Shown: positions 34,958-43,750 of the stretch, piece after piece
Numbering within the stretch: the first letter of the stretch is position 1
Layout: each line of letters starts with the position of its first letter
Assembly: GCA_944415565.1 (NCBI GenBank)
Contig: CALYBQ010000011.1
Span: 30,485 to 94,484, forward strand
Direction: 5' to 3'
Source: an uncultured Rikenellaceae bacterium
Lineage (GTDB): Bacteria; Bacteroidota; Bacteroidia; Bacteroidales; Rikenellaceae
Length of the DNA stretch: 64,000 bases
Translations under genes and position numbers: made by a program
The notes under the pieces: model-generated
What the model was told of the DNA's origin: nothing
The model's input: the letters and a program-made list of their open reading frames with translations, nothing else
Database searches by the model: none

Positions 34958-36802
34958 ATGTGTGGAATCGTAGGATACGTCGGGAAGCGTGAAGCTTACC
35001 CTATTTTGATAAAAGGCCTTCATCGTCTGGAATATCGCGGTTACGACAGTGCCGGGGTGGCTGTTGTCAGCTCGGGCGGAAGCCTCAACGTGTATAAATG
35101 CAGGGGCAAGGTATGCGACCTTGAGAACTATACCAAGGACAAGGACGTTTCGGGAACCGTGGGCATTGGCCACACGCGTTGGGCGACGCACGGCGAGCCT
35201 AACGATGTGAACGCCCATCCGCATTATTCCGAATCCAAGAATATCGCCTTGATACATAACGGTATAATCGAGAATTATGCCGTGTTGAAGGACGCTTTGA
35301 TCGAGAACGGATATACTTTCCAGAGTTGTACCGATACCGAGGTGTTGGTACAGTTGATAGAGTATATAAAGAGTACGACTGGCGTTTCGTTGTTCGAGGC
35401 GGTGCAGGCGGCGTTGAAAAGGGTTGTCGGGGCATATGCCATCGCAGTTATCGAAAAGGGCAATTACGATGAGATAATAGCTGCCCGCAAGAGCAGTCCG
35501 TTGGTAGTGGGTGTCGGTGACGGCGAGTTTTTCCTTGCGTCGGACGCTACGCCTATCGTGGAGTATACCGATAAGGTCGTATACATAAACGACGGAGAGA
35601 TGGCGCGTATAAACCGCCACAAACCTTTGAAAGTAGTGACGCTCGATAATCAAGAGGCGGAGATAGGTATCGAGAAACTGGAGATGAGCATAAGTCAGCT
35701 CGAGAAGGGTGGATACCCGCATTTCATGCTGAAAGAGATACATGAGCAGCCGAGAACCATCGTGGATTGTATCCGGGGTAGGGTTACGCCGGACGGAGAG
35801 AACGTCGTACTGTCGGGTGTGTTGGCAAATAAGGAGAAGTTTCTGAATGCCCGCAGAATAATCTTCGTGGCATGCGGAACGTCGTGGCATGCGGCATTGA
35901 TAGGCGAGCATCTTATCGAAGATATGTGCCGGATACCGGTCGAGGTCGAATACGCCTCGGAATTCAGATACCGTAATCCGGTGATCTATCCGGACGATGT
36001 GGTGATAGCCGTGTCGCAGTCGGGAGAGACGGCCGACACGTTGGCCGCTGTCGAAGTGGCGAAACAGAACGGCGCATTTATTTTCGGTATTTGTAACGTA
36101 GTTGGGTCGTCCATTGCCCGTGCTACCGATTCGGGGGCTTACATCCATGTTGGCCCTGAGATAGGTGTCGCTTCGACAAAGGCTTTCACGGGGCAGGTGA
36201 CAGTAATGGCTATGGTCGCTATGACGCTGGCCAAAGAGAAAGGCATCATGTCGCAGGACGAATTCAGAGAGGTGGCGAAAGGTTTGCAGGCATTGCCGAG
36301 TCTCGTGAGTCAGGCTCTCAAGCTGGACGAACAGATACTCGATCTTTCCAAGATGTTCACCTACGCGCATAACTTCATATATCTCGGCCGTGGGTACAAC
36401 TATCCGGCGGCACTGGAGGGGGCGTTGAAGTTGAAGGAGATTTCTTACATACATGCCGAGGGCTATCCTGCGGCAGAGATGAAGCACGGCCCGATAGCTC
36501 TGATAGACTCGGAGATGCCGGTTGTCGTGTTGGCGACGGCAAACAATATTTACGATAAGACAGTCAGCAATATTCAGGAGATTAAGGCTCGCGGCGGCCG
36601 TATCATCGCGGTCGTTTCGGAGAATGATACGCGGGTCAAGGATATAGCCGACTATTGCATCACGGTTCCTGCTGCTCCCGAGTGTCTTATGCCGGTCGTG
36701 GTTTCCGTGCCGTTGCAGTTATTGGCGTATTATATCGCGGTACACAAAGGGCGCGATGTAGACCAGCCTCGTAACCTTGCGAAATCCGTTACCGTGGAGT
36801 AA
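34958..36802 (+). CDS. glmS: Glutamine--fructose-6-phosphate aminotransferase (isomerizing)
   Basis: GlmS makes glucosamine 6-phosphate, the entry to peptidoglycan and lipid A sugars. The 614-residue enzyme starts MCGIVGYVGKREAYP; Cys2 is the catalytic nucleophile of the class II glutaminase domain (about 1-230), with GIGHTRWATHGEP and HNGIIENY. Two SIS isomerase domains follow (about 290-420 and 460-595), with ISQSGETADT-type here VSQSGETADTLAA and GRGYNYPAALEGALKLKEIS, and the C-terminal DQPRNLAKSVTVE. It is monocistronic with its own -7 box and terminator. Confidence 0.97.
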   Translation: MCGIVGYVGKREAYPILIKGLHRLEYRGYDSAGVAVVSSGGSLNVYKCRGKVCDLENYTKDKDVSGTVGIGHTRWATHGEPNDVNAHPHYSESKNIALIHNGIIENYAVLKDALIENGYTFQSCTDTEVLVQLIEYIKSTTGVSLFEAVQAALKRVVGAYAIAVIEKGNYDEIIAARKSSPLVVGVGDGEFFLASDATPIVEYTDKVVYINDGEMARINRHKPLKVVTLDNQEAEIGIEKLEMSISQLEKGGYPHFMLKEIHEQPRTIVDCIRGRVTPDGENVVLSGVLANKEKFLNARRIIFVACGTSWHAALIGEHLIEDMCRIPVEVEYASEFRYRNPVIYPDDVVIAVSQSGETADTLAAVEVAKQNGAFIFGICNVVGSSIARATDSGAYIHVGPEIGVASTKAFTGQVTVMAMVAMTLAKEKGIMSQDEFREVAKGLQALPSLVSQALKLDEQILDLSKMFTYAHNFIYLGRGYNYPAALEGALKLKEISYIHAEGYPAAEMKHGPIALIDSEMPVVVLATANNIYDKTVSNIQEIKARGGRIIAVVSENDTRVKDIADYCITVPAAPECLMPVVVSVPLQLLAYYIAVHKGRDVDQPRNLAKSVTVE

Positions 36803-36828
36803 GCGTGTAAATCATATTCGATATGTTC

Positions 36829-36860
36829 AGGCGGCCTTGTTTACAGGGCCGCCTTTTTTA
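36829..36860 (+). terminator. Rho-independent terminator of glmS
   Basis: AGGCGGCC (36829-36836) pairs with GGCCGCCT (36847-36854) and is followed by a run of T's. It starts 26 bases past the stop codon. Confidence 0.9.
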
Positions 36861-36917
36861 TGCTCAGCCCGGTTATGCTGTACGATGTCCTGTGACGTTG
36901 CATGCGGATTGTTTTCG

Positions 36918-37072
36918 TATATTTGGAGGATACAGGAGGCGCCTTGGAAATCTGTGCAAACAAGCTTGCATCGATTTCTCTCGGCTTTCGCTATATTTGA
37001 AGAATATAGGATGCGCCTCGGGCAAATTTGCAAACAAGTTTTCACTTTGCCACTCGGCTTTCACTATATTTG
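36918..37072 (+). repeat. Tandem ~74-bp imperfect repeats, each beginning with a TATATTTG box
   Basis: Two adjacent units (36918-36991 and 36992-37064) and the start of a third (37065-37072) are visible. Each unit begins with TATATTTG and contains a conserved GCAAACAAG segment and ends with CTCGGCTTTCnC. The spacing between the boxes is 74 and 73 bases. A weaker partial copy may precede from about 36890. TATATTTG is the Bacteroidetes -7 promoter box, so the array offers three possible start sites upstream of the deaminase gene at 37175. Unit identity is roughly 65-75 percent by eye. Confidence 0.8.
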
Positions 37073-37174
37073 TTACAACGATGTCCGTTTTTCATCACAA
37101 TCGAAAGATTGGATGTGCTGGGAGGTACGGTATGAGATTTGCGGATATAGTGGTCGTTACAAATTGAGTAGGCT

Positions 37175-37642
37175 ATGGATAAAGAATATTTTATGCGGGA
37201 GGCTATCGAGCTGTCAAAGCGGAGTGTGGAATCCGGCGGAGGACCTTTCGGGGCCGTCGTCGTTAGGGACGGAGCGATAGTGTCGCGCGGGGCGAATTCT
37301 GTTACTGTGTCGAACGATCCTACTGCACATGCCGAGGTGTGTGCCATTCGTGATGCGTGTCGGAAGGTGGGGGATTTCAAACTTACGGGCTGTGAACTTT
37401 ATACGTCGTGCGAACCGTGCCCGATGTGCCTGAGTGCGGCATATTGGGCGGGCATCGACAAAATATATTATGGCAATACGAGGCATGATGCGGCCGATGC
37501 CGGATTCGACGATTCGTTCATATACGACGAGATAGCGTTGAAACCGGCGGAACGTAGCATCCCTTCCGAGAATCTGCTGAACACGGAGGCGAAGGCCGCT
37601 TTCGATATGTGGCGGGCCAAGCCGGACAAAGTGGAATATTGA
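37175..37642 (+). CDS. Nucleoside/guanine deaminase of the cytidine-deaminase-like fold
   Basis: This 155-residue zinc enzyme has the CDA-fold motif HAE (His52, Glu54) and PCPMC (Cys82, Cys85). The sequence GGGPFGAVVVRDG and the tail ending AFDMWRAKPDKVEY resemble GuaD-type guanine deaminase, which converts guanine to xanthine. tRNA adenosine deaminase TadA has a related motif, but the C-terminal swap and GGPFGAVVV block favour GuaD. It is monocistronic, with the repeat array as likely promoter region upstream. Confidence 0.88.
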   Translation: MDKEYFMREAIELSKRSVESGGGPFGAVVVRDGAIVSRGANSVTVSNDPTAHAEVCAIRDACRKVGDFKLTGCELYTSCEPCPMCLSAAYWAGIDKIYYGNTRHDAADAGFDDSFIYDEIALKPAERSIPSENLLNTEAKAAFDMWRAKPDKVEY

Positions 37643-37774
37643 TGCTTCTGCGGCTTGTGACGGGACAGTCCGCGTTTTATGCTTAGGGTATCTGTACAGG
37701 TTGTTCGGGACTCGACGTTTAATAATTTGGGTTGGGAGAGCCCGCTTCGTTAGTTAAGCAAATAATTTACCGCT

Positions 37775-38233
37775 ATGCGTTTGCGAAGGTATCGTTCAGA
37801 TGATTTGGAAGAGATTGTTCGGCTGTTCTACGATACGGTCAATTGTGTGAATATCAGGGACTACACGAAGGATCAGGTGAAGGTGTGGTCTGCTGGTAGC
37901 AAGCGACTTGAGAAGAGCGACGAATGGTTCATGGCAATGTATACCGTGGTCGCCGTTGACGAAGGAATCATAGTCGGGTATGGAAATATTGACGGTTCTG
38001 GCTATCTGGACCACTTGTATGTTCATAAGGACCGGCAGGGATGCGGCATCGGTACGGCTATTTGCGACAGGTTGGAGGAGACTGTTACGGCCGGAAAGAT
38101 TACGGTGCACGCTTCGGTTACGGCGCGGCTTTTTTTCGAGAGGCGTGATTATAAGGTTGTCCGGGAACAGCAGGTTTGGCGGGACGGTGTGGCGTTGACG
38201 AACATCCTTATGGAGAAGGTGGTTGAGCGGTAA
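37775..38233 (+). CDS. GNAT family N-acetyltransferase (YafP-like)
   Basis: The 152-residue protein starts MRLRRYRSDDLEEIVRLFYDT, the usual N-terminal block of YafP-like GNATs, and has the acetyl-CoA loop YVHKDRQGCGIGTAICDRLE. The end FFERRDYKVVREQQVWRDG is typical of the subgroup. The substrate is unknown. It lies 132 bases behind the deaminase and is separated from the convergent fabG by a bidirectional hairpin. Confidence 0.88.
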   Translation: MRLRRYRSDDLEEIVRLFYDTVNCVNIRDYTKDQVKVWSAGSKRLEKSDEWFMAMYTVVAVDEGIIVGYGNIDGSGYLDHLYVHKDRQGCGIGTAICDRLEETVTAGKITVHASVTARLFFERRDYKVVREQQVWRDGVALTNILMEKVVER

Positions 38234-38281
38234 AAGATATGGAGTGTGCAGCATAAGATGATTGACGCACTGTCTCTTACA

Positions 38282-38317
38282 ACACAAAAAGCAACCCGCT
38301 GAGGTTGCCTTTTGTGT
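38282..38317. terminator. Bidirectional terminator between the GNAT gene and fabG
   Basis: Stem arms 38282-38296 and 38303-38317 have A-runs and T-runs at their outer ends, so the hairpin can serve both convergent genes. Confidence 0.85.
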
Positions 38318-38336
38318 GTTCCGCAGATTCGTTGCA

Positions 38337-39083
38337 TCAGGTGTTCATTGCACCGTCTACCTGTATGACCTGTCCGCTCACGTATGCCGAGAGGTCGCTG
38401 GCGAGGAACAAGCAAACGTTTGCAACGTCTTCCGTCGTACCGCCGCGGCGGAGCGGAATGCGCTGGTTCCACGCGTCCTTAACCTCCTGCGGGAGTACGT
38501 CGGTCATTTCGGTCATAATGAAACCGGGAGCCACGGCGTTTGCGCGTATGTTGCGCGGGCCGAGTTCCTGTGCCACCGATTTGGCAAGACCTATCATACC
38601 TGCTTTGGAAGCCGAGTAGTTGGCCTGATTAGCATTGCCGTGTACGCCTACTACCGACGACATGTTGATGATACTGCCGCATTTCTGCTTGAACATGATC
38701 GGCTGTACTGCGTGTATGAAGTTGAACGCTGATTTCAGGTTGATATTGATTACCATGTCCCACTGGCTTTCGGTCATGCGTTTGATCGCACCGTCGCGGG
38801 TGATGCCTGCATTGTTTACGAGTACATCGATGCGTCCGAATTCTTCGGCGATCTGCGCTACCACTTTAGCGGTATCCTCGAAATCGGCAGCGTTCGATGC
38901 GTAAGCCTTGCATTTCACGCCCATTGCCGTTATTTCGCTCTCGGTAGCTTTCGCATTGTCGTCTATCGCAAGGTCTGTGAATGCGACATTTGCCCCCTCC
39001 GAAGCGAACTTGATCGCAATGGCTTTCCCGATTCCGCGTGCGGCTCCTGTTACGACCGCCACTTTTCCTTCGAGTAGTTTCAT
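38337..39083 (-). CDS. fabG: 3-oxoacyl-ACP reductase
   Basis: FabG reduces 3-oxoacyl-ACP with NADPH in fatty-acid elongation. The 248-residue SDR protein has the nucleotide loop TGAARGIG (12-19), NNAG (90-93), the catalytic Ser142/Ser143 region, Tyr156 and Lys160 in NYSASKAG, and the ending VSGQVIQVDGAM typical of FabG. No other fab gene is adjacent. Minus-strand box TACCTTTG (39113-39120) lies about 30 bases before its start. Confidence 0.93.
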   Translation of the reverse strand: MKLLEGKVAVVTGAARGIGKAIAIKFASEGANVAFTDLAIDDNAKATESEITAMGVKCKAYASNAADFEDTAKVVAQIAEEFGRIDVLVNNAGITRDGAIKRMTESQWDMVININLKSAFNFIHAVQPIMFKQKCGSIINMSSVVGVHGNANQANYSASKAGMIGLAKSVAQELGPRNIRANAVAPGFIMTEMTDVLPQEVKDAWNQRIPLRRGGTTEDVANVCLFLASDLSAYVSGQVIQVDGAMNT

Positions 39084-39112
39084 TAAGTAAGGTTTTAAAA
39101 GTTGTATTGAGA

Positions 39113-39120
39113 CAAAGGTA
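39113..39120 (-). promoter_or_regulatory. -7 box for fabG
   Basis: TACCTTTG on the minus strand fits TAnnTTTG and lies 30 bases before the fabG start. The -33 element is weak. Confidence 0.5.
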
Positions 39121-39156
39121 ATAAATTTTCCGAAAGAGTATAACCCTTCGGCTCAT

Positions 39157-39200
39157 AAACGGAACGGATGCCCGAAAGAAAAAGGGCATCCGTTCCGTTT
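39157..39200 (-). terminator. Terminator of the RND efflux operon
   Basis: A perfect 17-bp stem (39157-39173 with 39184-39200) lies 14 bases past the stop of the last efflux-operon gene on the minus strand. Confidence 0.85.
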
Positions 39201-39213
39201 GTGGTGCGTCCGG

Positions 39214-39507
39214 TTACAGTTGGCTTGTGATGTCCCAGACGAATGCACGCAATCCGTGTTGTGGGGCCTGTTCGTCTATGTAGCGTAGTTCGGCGAGGAT
39301 GCCTTCGACTTTTTCGTCGTTCACCATCGTTAGCGTGGCTACGTTTACTGACGGCCATGCGTGGCTGCCGAGGTGCGGCTCTCCGTCGAAACTCCCGCGT
39401 CCGTGTATGTCCTCCCAGCGAGTGAATCCTCTTGCGTGGGCGCGGTCGAGCGCTTCCGATACACGCTCGCTGAGGGCTTTGTTATATGCTATGAATATCG
39501 CTTTCAT
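39214..39507 (-). CDS. PII-like transporter-associated protein (PG0541 family)
   Basis: This 97-residue protein resembles the small PII-like proteins called PG0541-family transporter-associated proteins in Bacteroidetes. It begins MKAIFIAYNKALSERVSEAL, then has GFTRWEDIHGRGSFDGEPHL, where PII proteins carry the T-loop, and ends with HGLRAFVWDITSQL. It has no signal peptide and is cytoplasmic. It follows the RND permease by 19 bases and closes the operon, so it may regulate the pump. The family name is recalled, not searched; the ligand is unknown. Confidence 0.75.
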   Translation of the reverse strand: MKAIFIAYNKALSERVSEALDRAHARGFTRWEDIHGRGSFDGEPHLGSHAWPSVNVATLTMVNDEKVEGILAELRYIDEQAPQHGLRAFVWDITSQL

Positions 39508-39526
39508 TTTGTTATGTCCTTTGTTG

Positions 39527-42500
39527 TTATTTTAAAGCTTTGGCCGTTTCGAATTCGTTGCGTCTTTGACGTTCTGCCTTGCGTTGTTGGCGCAGCAGTT
39601 TCCTCTCTTTCCTGAGTCCCGAAGCCCCGAAGACCGAATAGATGCACGGTACTACGAGCAGTGTCAGGGCTGTGGAGAACGTGAGCCCGCCGATGATGGC
39701 GATACCCATTGGCTGCCATATCTCGGAGCCTTCTCCTGTGCCTATCGCGAGAGGGAGCATACCGAGTATCGTGGTGAGCGACGTCATGAGCACTGGGCGG
39801 AGACGGCTCTTCCCCGAAGCGATAACCGCTTGGTTGATGGCGCTTCCGCGTTCACGCATCAGGTTGATGTAGTCCACGAGTACGATACCGTTCTTCACCA
39901 CTATGCCCACGAGCATGATCGCACCGATGAGGGCTATGAGGCTGAGCGGCGTCGCCGTCATCCAGAGGGCAAGTATAACGCCAGTGAATGCTGTCGGAAT
40001 GGTGAACATTATGATGAACGGCATCTTCAGCGACTCGAACTGGGTAGCCATCACGATGTATACAAGAAGAATGATGAGTATAAGCAGGGTTCCCATGTCG
40101 GCGAATGCCTCCTGCTGGTCCTCGACGCTACCTCCCATTTCGAGGAAGATGCCGTCTGGTAGTTCGTACCCGTTCAGTACCTTGGTGTTGATCTCTTCCA
40201 TAGCCGTGCCGAGCGCGATGCCGTCACCGAGTGCGATCTCTACAGATACGAGCCTTTGCCTGTTCTCCCTTTCGATTGCGGGGGGCGCGAACTCTTCGGT
40301 TATGGTCGCTACATCTTTAACCTTAACAGGATCTCCATTCGAACTGTACAGCGTTATGTTCTCGATGTCTTCGAACGATGTGCGGAAGGGCTCCCCGTAG
40401 CGTACTATAATGTCGTATTCATCGCCGTCTTCGCGGTACTTGGATGCCGTGAGCCCGTTGATTCGGTTACGGATATATGTAGCCGCCGTCGTGCTGTTGA
40501 GGCCGTACAGGGCCAGTTTCTCGCGGTCGAACACTACGTTGTACTCTGGACGCAGGTCGTCGCGCGAGAGCTGCACGTCGCGGGTGGTCGAGAGTTGCGA
40601 GATTTTCTGCTTCAGGTCTACGGCCACGTCGTTGGTCGCATCCAAATCCTGTCCGAATACCTTCAGAGAGATGAGGCTCACACCTCCCACACCGCCGGTG
40701 CTGCCGCCGGGGGTGACCGTATACTGCCTGACCTCGGGTATCTGGTCGAGGTCCTCGCGCAACAGGTCGGAGATCAGGAACATAGAGCGCTCGCGTTCGT
40801 GCGGCTTGACCATACGCATGGTGTAGTTTATCTTGTACGATGCCGCGTCCGAGCTGAACATACGCGAATTGGCGTCGCTCGCTTCACCCGAACTGGTCGA
40901 GATCATGTAGATTTCGGGATACTTCGCGTTGATGATGCTGTCTATCTTGCGTGCCGTCTTCACCGTGTAGTCCACGTTCAGGTTCTGCTGCAACTGTACG
41001 TTCATGGAGATGATGCTCGTGTCTGATACCGGCATGAACTCTACCGGGATCACACCTTTGAGGAATACTACCAAGCTCGCTATGAACAGTACGGAGGTGG
41101 AGGTAATGACCATTGCCCGGTGCCGCACGGCCCATGTGAGCATCTTGCCGTAGCCTTCGTCCATCTTATTGAGGAACTTGTCGATGGGTTTGAAAATTAT
41201 GCCGAGGCCCTTGTATTCGTGTTTCGTCTCGGTCTTGAGCATGAGCGACGAGAGCATAGGTGTCAGCGTGATGGCAGCCAATGTGGATACCACGACCACT
41301 ATGGATACGATCCAACCCAACTCCTTGAACATGATTCCTGCCATACCTGAAACCATCGTCAGCGGCATGAATACGGCTACGATAGTGAGCGTCGTGGCGA
41401 TTACGGCCAGCCAAACCTCGTTGGTCGCGTAGACGGCGGCCTCTTTCGGGGTACTGCCTCTCTCTATGTGTTTAGTGATGTTTTCGAGCACCACGATAGC
41501 GTCGTCCACGACCATACCGATGGCTATGGAGAGCGATGACAGCGAGATGATATTCAGCGTACTGTCTGTCGCGTATAGGTATATGAACGCCGTTATCAGC
41601 GATATTGGGATCGTGAGGCATATTATGAGCGTAGCGCGCCACCTCCCAAGGAAGAACAGCACGACGATGATGACGAACAGGAATGCGAACATGACCGTTT
41701 CGCTCAGGGAGTTGATACTGTCTATGATGGATTCCGATGAGTCCATAACGACATCTATCGTGACGTCGCTTGGCAGCGTGGCCTTTATCTTTTCCAGCTC
41801 GGCGGTAACGGCCTTCACGATCGAAACGCTGTTGGAGCCCGATTGTTTCTGGATGAGGACTCGCACGCCTTTCTTGCCGTTTATACGCTCGTCTATGGTC
41901 ATCTTCTGGATGGTGTCCTTCACCTCGGCGATGTCCCTAAGCATTATGGTGCGTCCCCCTTCGTTGGATATCACGATGTTCTTCAGATCGTCGCTTGAGT
42001 CGAACTCGCCGTCGGCCTTCACGTTGAATATGTTGCTGCCGATCTCGATGGAGCCGCTGGGGATGTTGGCGTTCTCGGCCCCTATTATCTGGCCGATCTG
42101 CTCGACGGTCAGTTTGTAAGCCTCGATCTTCACCGGGTCTACGTTCACCTGTATCTCGCGGACCGGTTCACCGAACATGCTCACCGAGCCGACACCGTCT
42201 ATACGGTTGAGCACGTTCACCATCTTTTCGTCCAGCATCTTGTATAGTCCCGTATAGCTCTCTTCGGCAGTAGCCGACAGTACCATGACGGGGATCATGG
42301 AGCTGCTGAACTTGAACAGGATCGGGTCGTCGGCTTCGTCGGGCAGATAGCTCGATATGCGGCCTATGACGTCGCGGATATCGTTGGAGGCTTGGTCGAG
42401 GTCGGCCCCCCATTCCATCTGGAGCGTTATCATGGATAGTTCGTCGCTTGAAGTCGAGGTGAGCTTTTTCAGATTGTCTACCGTGTTGAGGTTGTCCTCG

Positions 42501-42700
42501 AGCACGCGGGTGATGTTCGTTTCTATGTCCGCAGCGTTGGCACCGGTGTATGTGGTGATTACGCTGAGGTAGGGGATATCCATATCCGGGTACATGTCTA
42601 TCGCGAGGTTCCTCAGAGAGAAGACCCCGAGGATGATGACCCCGGCGAATATCAATATGGTCGAGACCGGTTTCCGGACCGCTACTTCGTATAGTTTCAT
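39527..42700 (-). CDS. RND efflux transporter permease (HAE family)
   Basis: This 1057-residue inner-membrane pump of the AcrB/MexB type exports drugs or toxic compounds with the proton gradient. It has 12 helices, two large periplasmic domains and the proton-relay pair Asp399-Asp400 in GMVVDDAIVVLENI. The N-terminus KLYEVAVRKPVSTILIFAG and the second-half block LIGAIMLVGIVVKNGIVLVDYI are diagnostic. A charged 25-residue C-terminal tail (LRKERKLLRQQRKAERQRR) follows the last helix. The genes upstream encode the adaptor and TolC-like protein. Substrates are unknown. Confidence 0.95.
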   Translation of the reverse strand: MKLYEVAVRKPVSTILIFAGVIILGVFSLRNLAIDMYPDMDIPYLSVITTYTGANAADIETNITRVLEDNLNTVDNLKKLTSTSSDELSMITLQMEWGADLDQASNDIRDVIGRISSYLPDEADDPILFKFSSSMIPVMVLSATAEESYTGLYKMLDEKMVNVLNRIDGVGSVSMFGEPVREIQVNVDPVKIEAYKLTVEQIGQIIGAENANIPSGSIEIGSNIFNVKADGEFDSSDDLKNIVISNEGGRTIMLRDIAEVKDTIQKMTIDERINGKKGVRVLIQKQSGSNSVSIVKAVTAELEKIKATLPSDVTIDVVMDSSESIIDSINSLSETVMFAFLFVIIVVLFFLGRWRATLIICLTIPISLITAFIYLYATDSTLNIISLSSLSIAIGMVVDDAIVVLENITKHIERGSTPKEAAVYATNEVWLAVIATTLTIVAVFMPLTMVSGMAGIMFKELGWIVSIVVVVSTLAAITLTPMLSSLMLKTETKHEYKGLGIIFKPIDKFLNKMDEGYGKMLTWAVRHRAMVITSTSVLFIASLVVFLKGVIPVEFMPVSDTSIISMNVQLQQNLNVDYTVKTARKIDSIINAKYPEIYMISTSSGEASDANSRMFSSDAASYKINYTMRMVKPHERERSMFLISDLLREDLDQIPEVRQYTVTPGGSTGGVGGVSLISLKVFGQDLDATNDVAVDLKQKISQLSTTRDVQLSRDDLRPEYNVVFDREKLALYGLNSTTAATYIRNRINGLTASKYREDGDEYDIIVRYGEPFRTSFEDIENITLYSSNGDPVKVKDVATITEEFAPPAIERENRQRLVSVEIALGDGIALGTAMEEINTKVLNGYELPDGIFLEMGGSVEDQQEAFADMGTLLILIILLVYIVMATQFESLKMPFIIMFTIPTAFTGVILALWMTATPLSLIALIGAIMLVGIVVKNGIVLVDYINLMRERGSAINQAVIASGKSRLRPVLMTSLTTILGMLPLAIGTGEGSEIWQPMGIAIIGGLTFSTALTLLVVPCIYSVFGASGLRKERKLLRQQRKAERQRRNEFETAKALK

Positions 42701-42715
42701 CTCAAAAACTTTCTA

Positions 42716-43738
42716 TTAGTTTGTAACCTCTACTTCGGAGCCGTTGTTGAGCCGCGAGATGCCTGTCAGGACTATCTGGTCGCCGACACCGACACCGGTC
42801 AGTACGTTCACCTTGTTGCCGACCTGCACTCCTGTGGTTACGAGTTTGCGGACTGCCTTGCCGTTCTCGACCACATAGACGTATTTCTCGTTCGTGCCGG
42901 GTTGTTTCTGTATGGCGATGTCCTCGACCATGATGCCCTCTGTAGAGCCGAAGTCTATGGTCGTGCGCGAGAACATGCCGGGACGCAATTCGTGCGAGGC
43001 GTTGGGAATCGCCACCTCTATGTCGAATGTGCGGGTCTTGGCATCTATGGCCGGGGTTACGAGCGTTATCTTACCGTCGAAAGCCTTGTCGGGGTACATA
43101 TCCACACGGATAGTGGCGGGCATGCCTAACTTGATGTAGGGAAAGTACTGTTCGGACACTGCCACCGATATTTTGACGCGGTCTATCTGCATTACTGTGA
43201 GCACCGGTTCTGTGCCGCTGTATATGTCGCCCGGATCGAAGTTTCTTGCCGTTACAGTGCCGTCTATGGGGCTGCGAAGTTCGGTGTTCGCCTTGAGGTT
43301 GTTGTAAGATTCGCGCAATACTGCAAGTTGTGTCTCGACGACGTCAAGCTCCTGTTTGCTTACTCCGCCGGCATCGTAAACTTTTTTGAACCGATTGTAG
43401 TCTGCTTCGACGTTTGCAAGCTGTACGCTCGTCGAGTTGAGTTGGGTGGGGTCCATGGTGGCCAACAGTTGGTTGCGCTTGACCTTGTCGCCTACCTCGA
43501 CCAGTATCTTCTCGATGCGGACTAACATTGTCGGAGCTATGTTGTTCTCCTTGAATCCTTTTATGTTACTCGTCAGCTCGATGGTCTGCGGAACGCTTTC
43601 CATTGAGGCTACGGCGGTCGTAACCAATACCTTTTTGACGCTATCCTGTGTTCCCGTATCTGTCTTCTTGCCTTTGCATCCCGGCATGACGGCAAACGCT
43701 GCTGCCAATGCGAGGCTTATCAAATAGTTCTTTCTCAT
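42716..43738 (-). CDS. RND efflux periplasmic adaptor (HlyD/MFP) lipoprotein
   Basis: The 340-residue adaptor links the permease to the outer-membrane channel. A lipoprotein signal ends in VMPGC, so Cys21 is probably lipidated. The hairpin and lipoyl regions (VGDKVKRNQLLATMDPTQLN, then ELRSPIDGTVTARNFDPGD) and the barrel domain (LRPGMFSRTTIDFG) are visible. It is 15 bases before the permease gene and 12 bases behind the TolC-like gene, in the same minus-strand operon. Confidence 0.93.
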   Translation of the reverse strand: MRKNYLISLALAAAFAVMPGCKGKKTDTGTQDSVKKVLVTTAVASMESVPQTIELTSNIKGFKENNIAPTMLVRIEKILVEVGDKVKRNQLLATMDPTQLNSTSVQLANVEADYNRFKKVYDAGGVSKQELDVVETQLAVLRESYNNLKANTELRSPIDGTVTARNFDPGDIYSGTEPVLTVMQIDRVKISVAVSEQYFPYIKLGMPATIRVDMYPDKAFDGKITLVTPAIDAKTRTFDIEVAIPNASHELRPGMFSRTTIDFGSTEGIMVEDIAIQKQPGTNEKYVYVVENGKAVRKLVTTGVQVGNKVNVLTGVGVGDQIVLTGISRLNNGSEVEVTN

Positions 43739-43750
43739 TTTCGTTATTTT

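Larger units (their letters stand above)
36803..37174. other. Intergenic region with terminator and tandem repeats
   Basis: This 372-base gap contains the glmS terminator and the promoter-like repeats. The reading frames that cross the repeats merely translate the repeat and show no domain, so I do not call a gene. Confidence 0.6.

Noticed and set aside
36803..37280. Plus-strand frames crossing the repeat array that reach about 167 codons.
   Set aside because: The encoded sequence only repeats the tandem DNA and runs into the deaminase gene in another frame.
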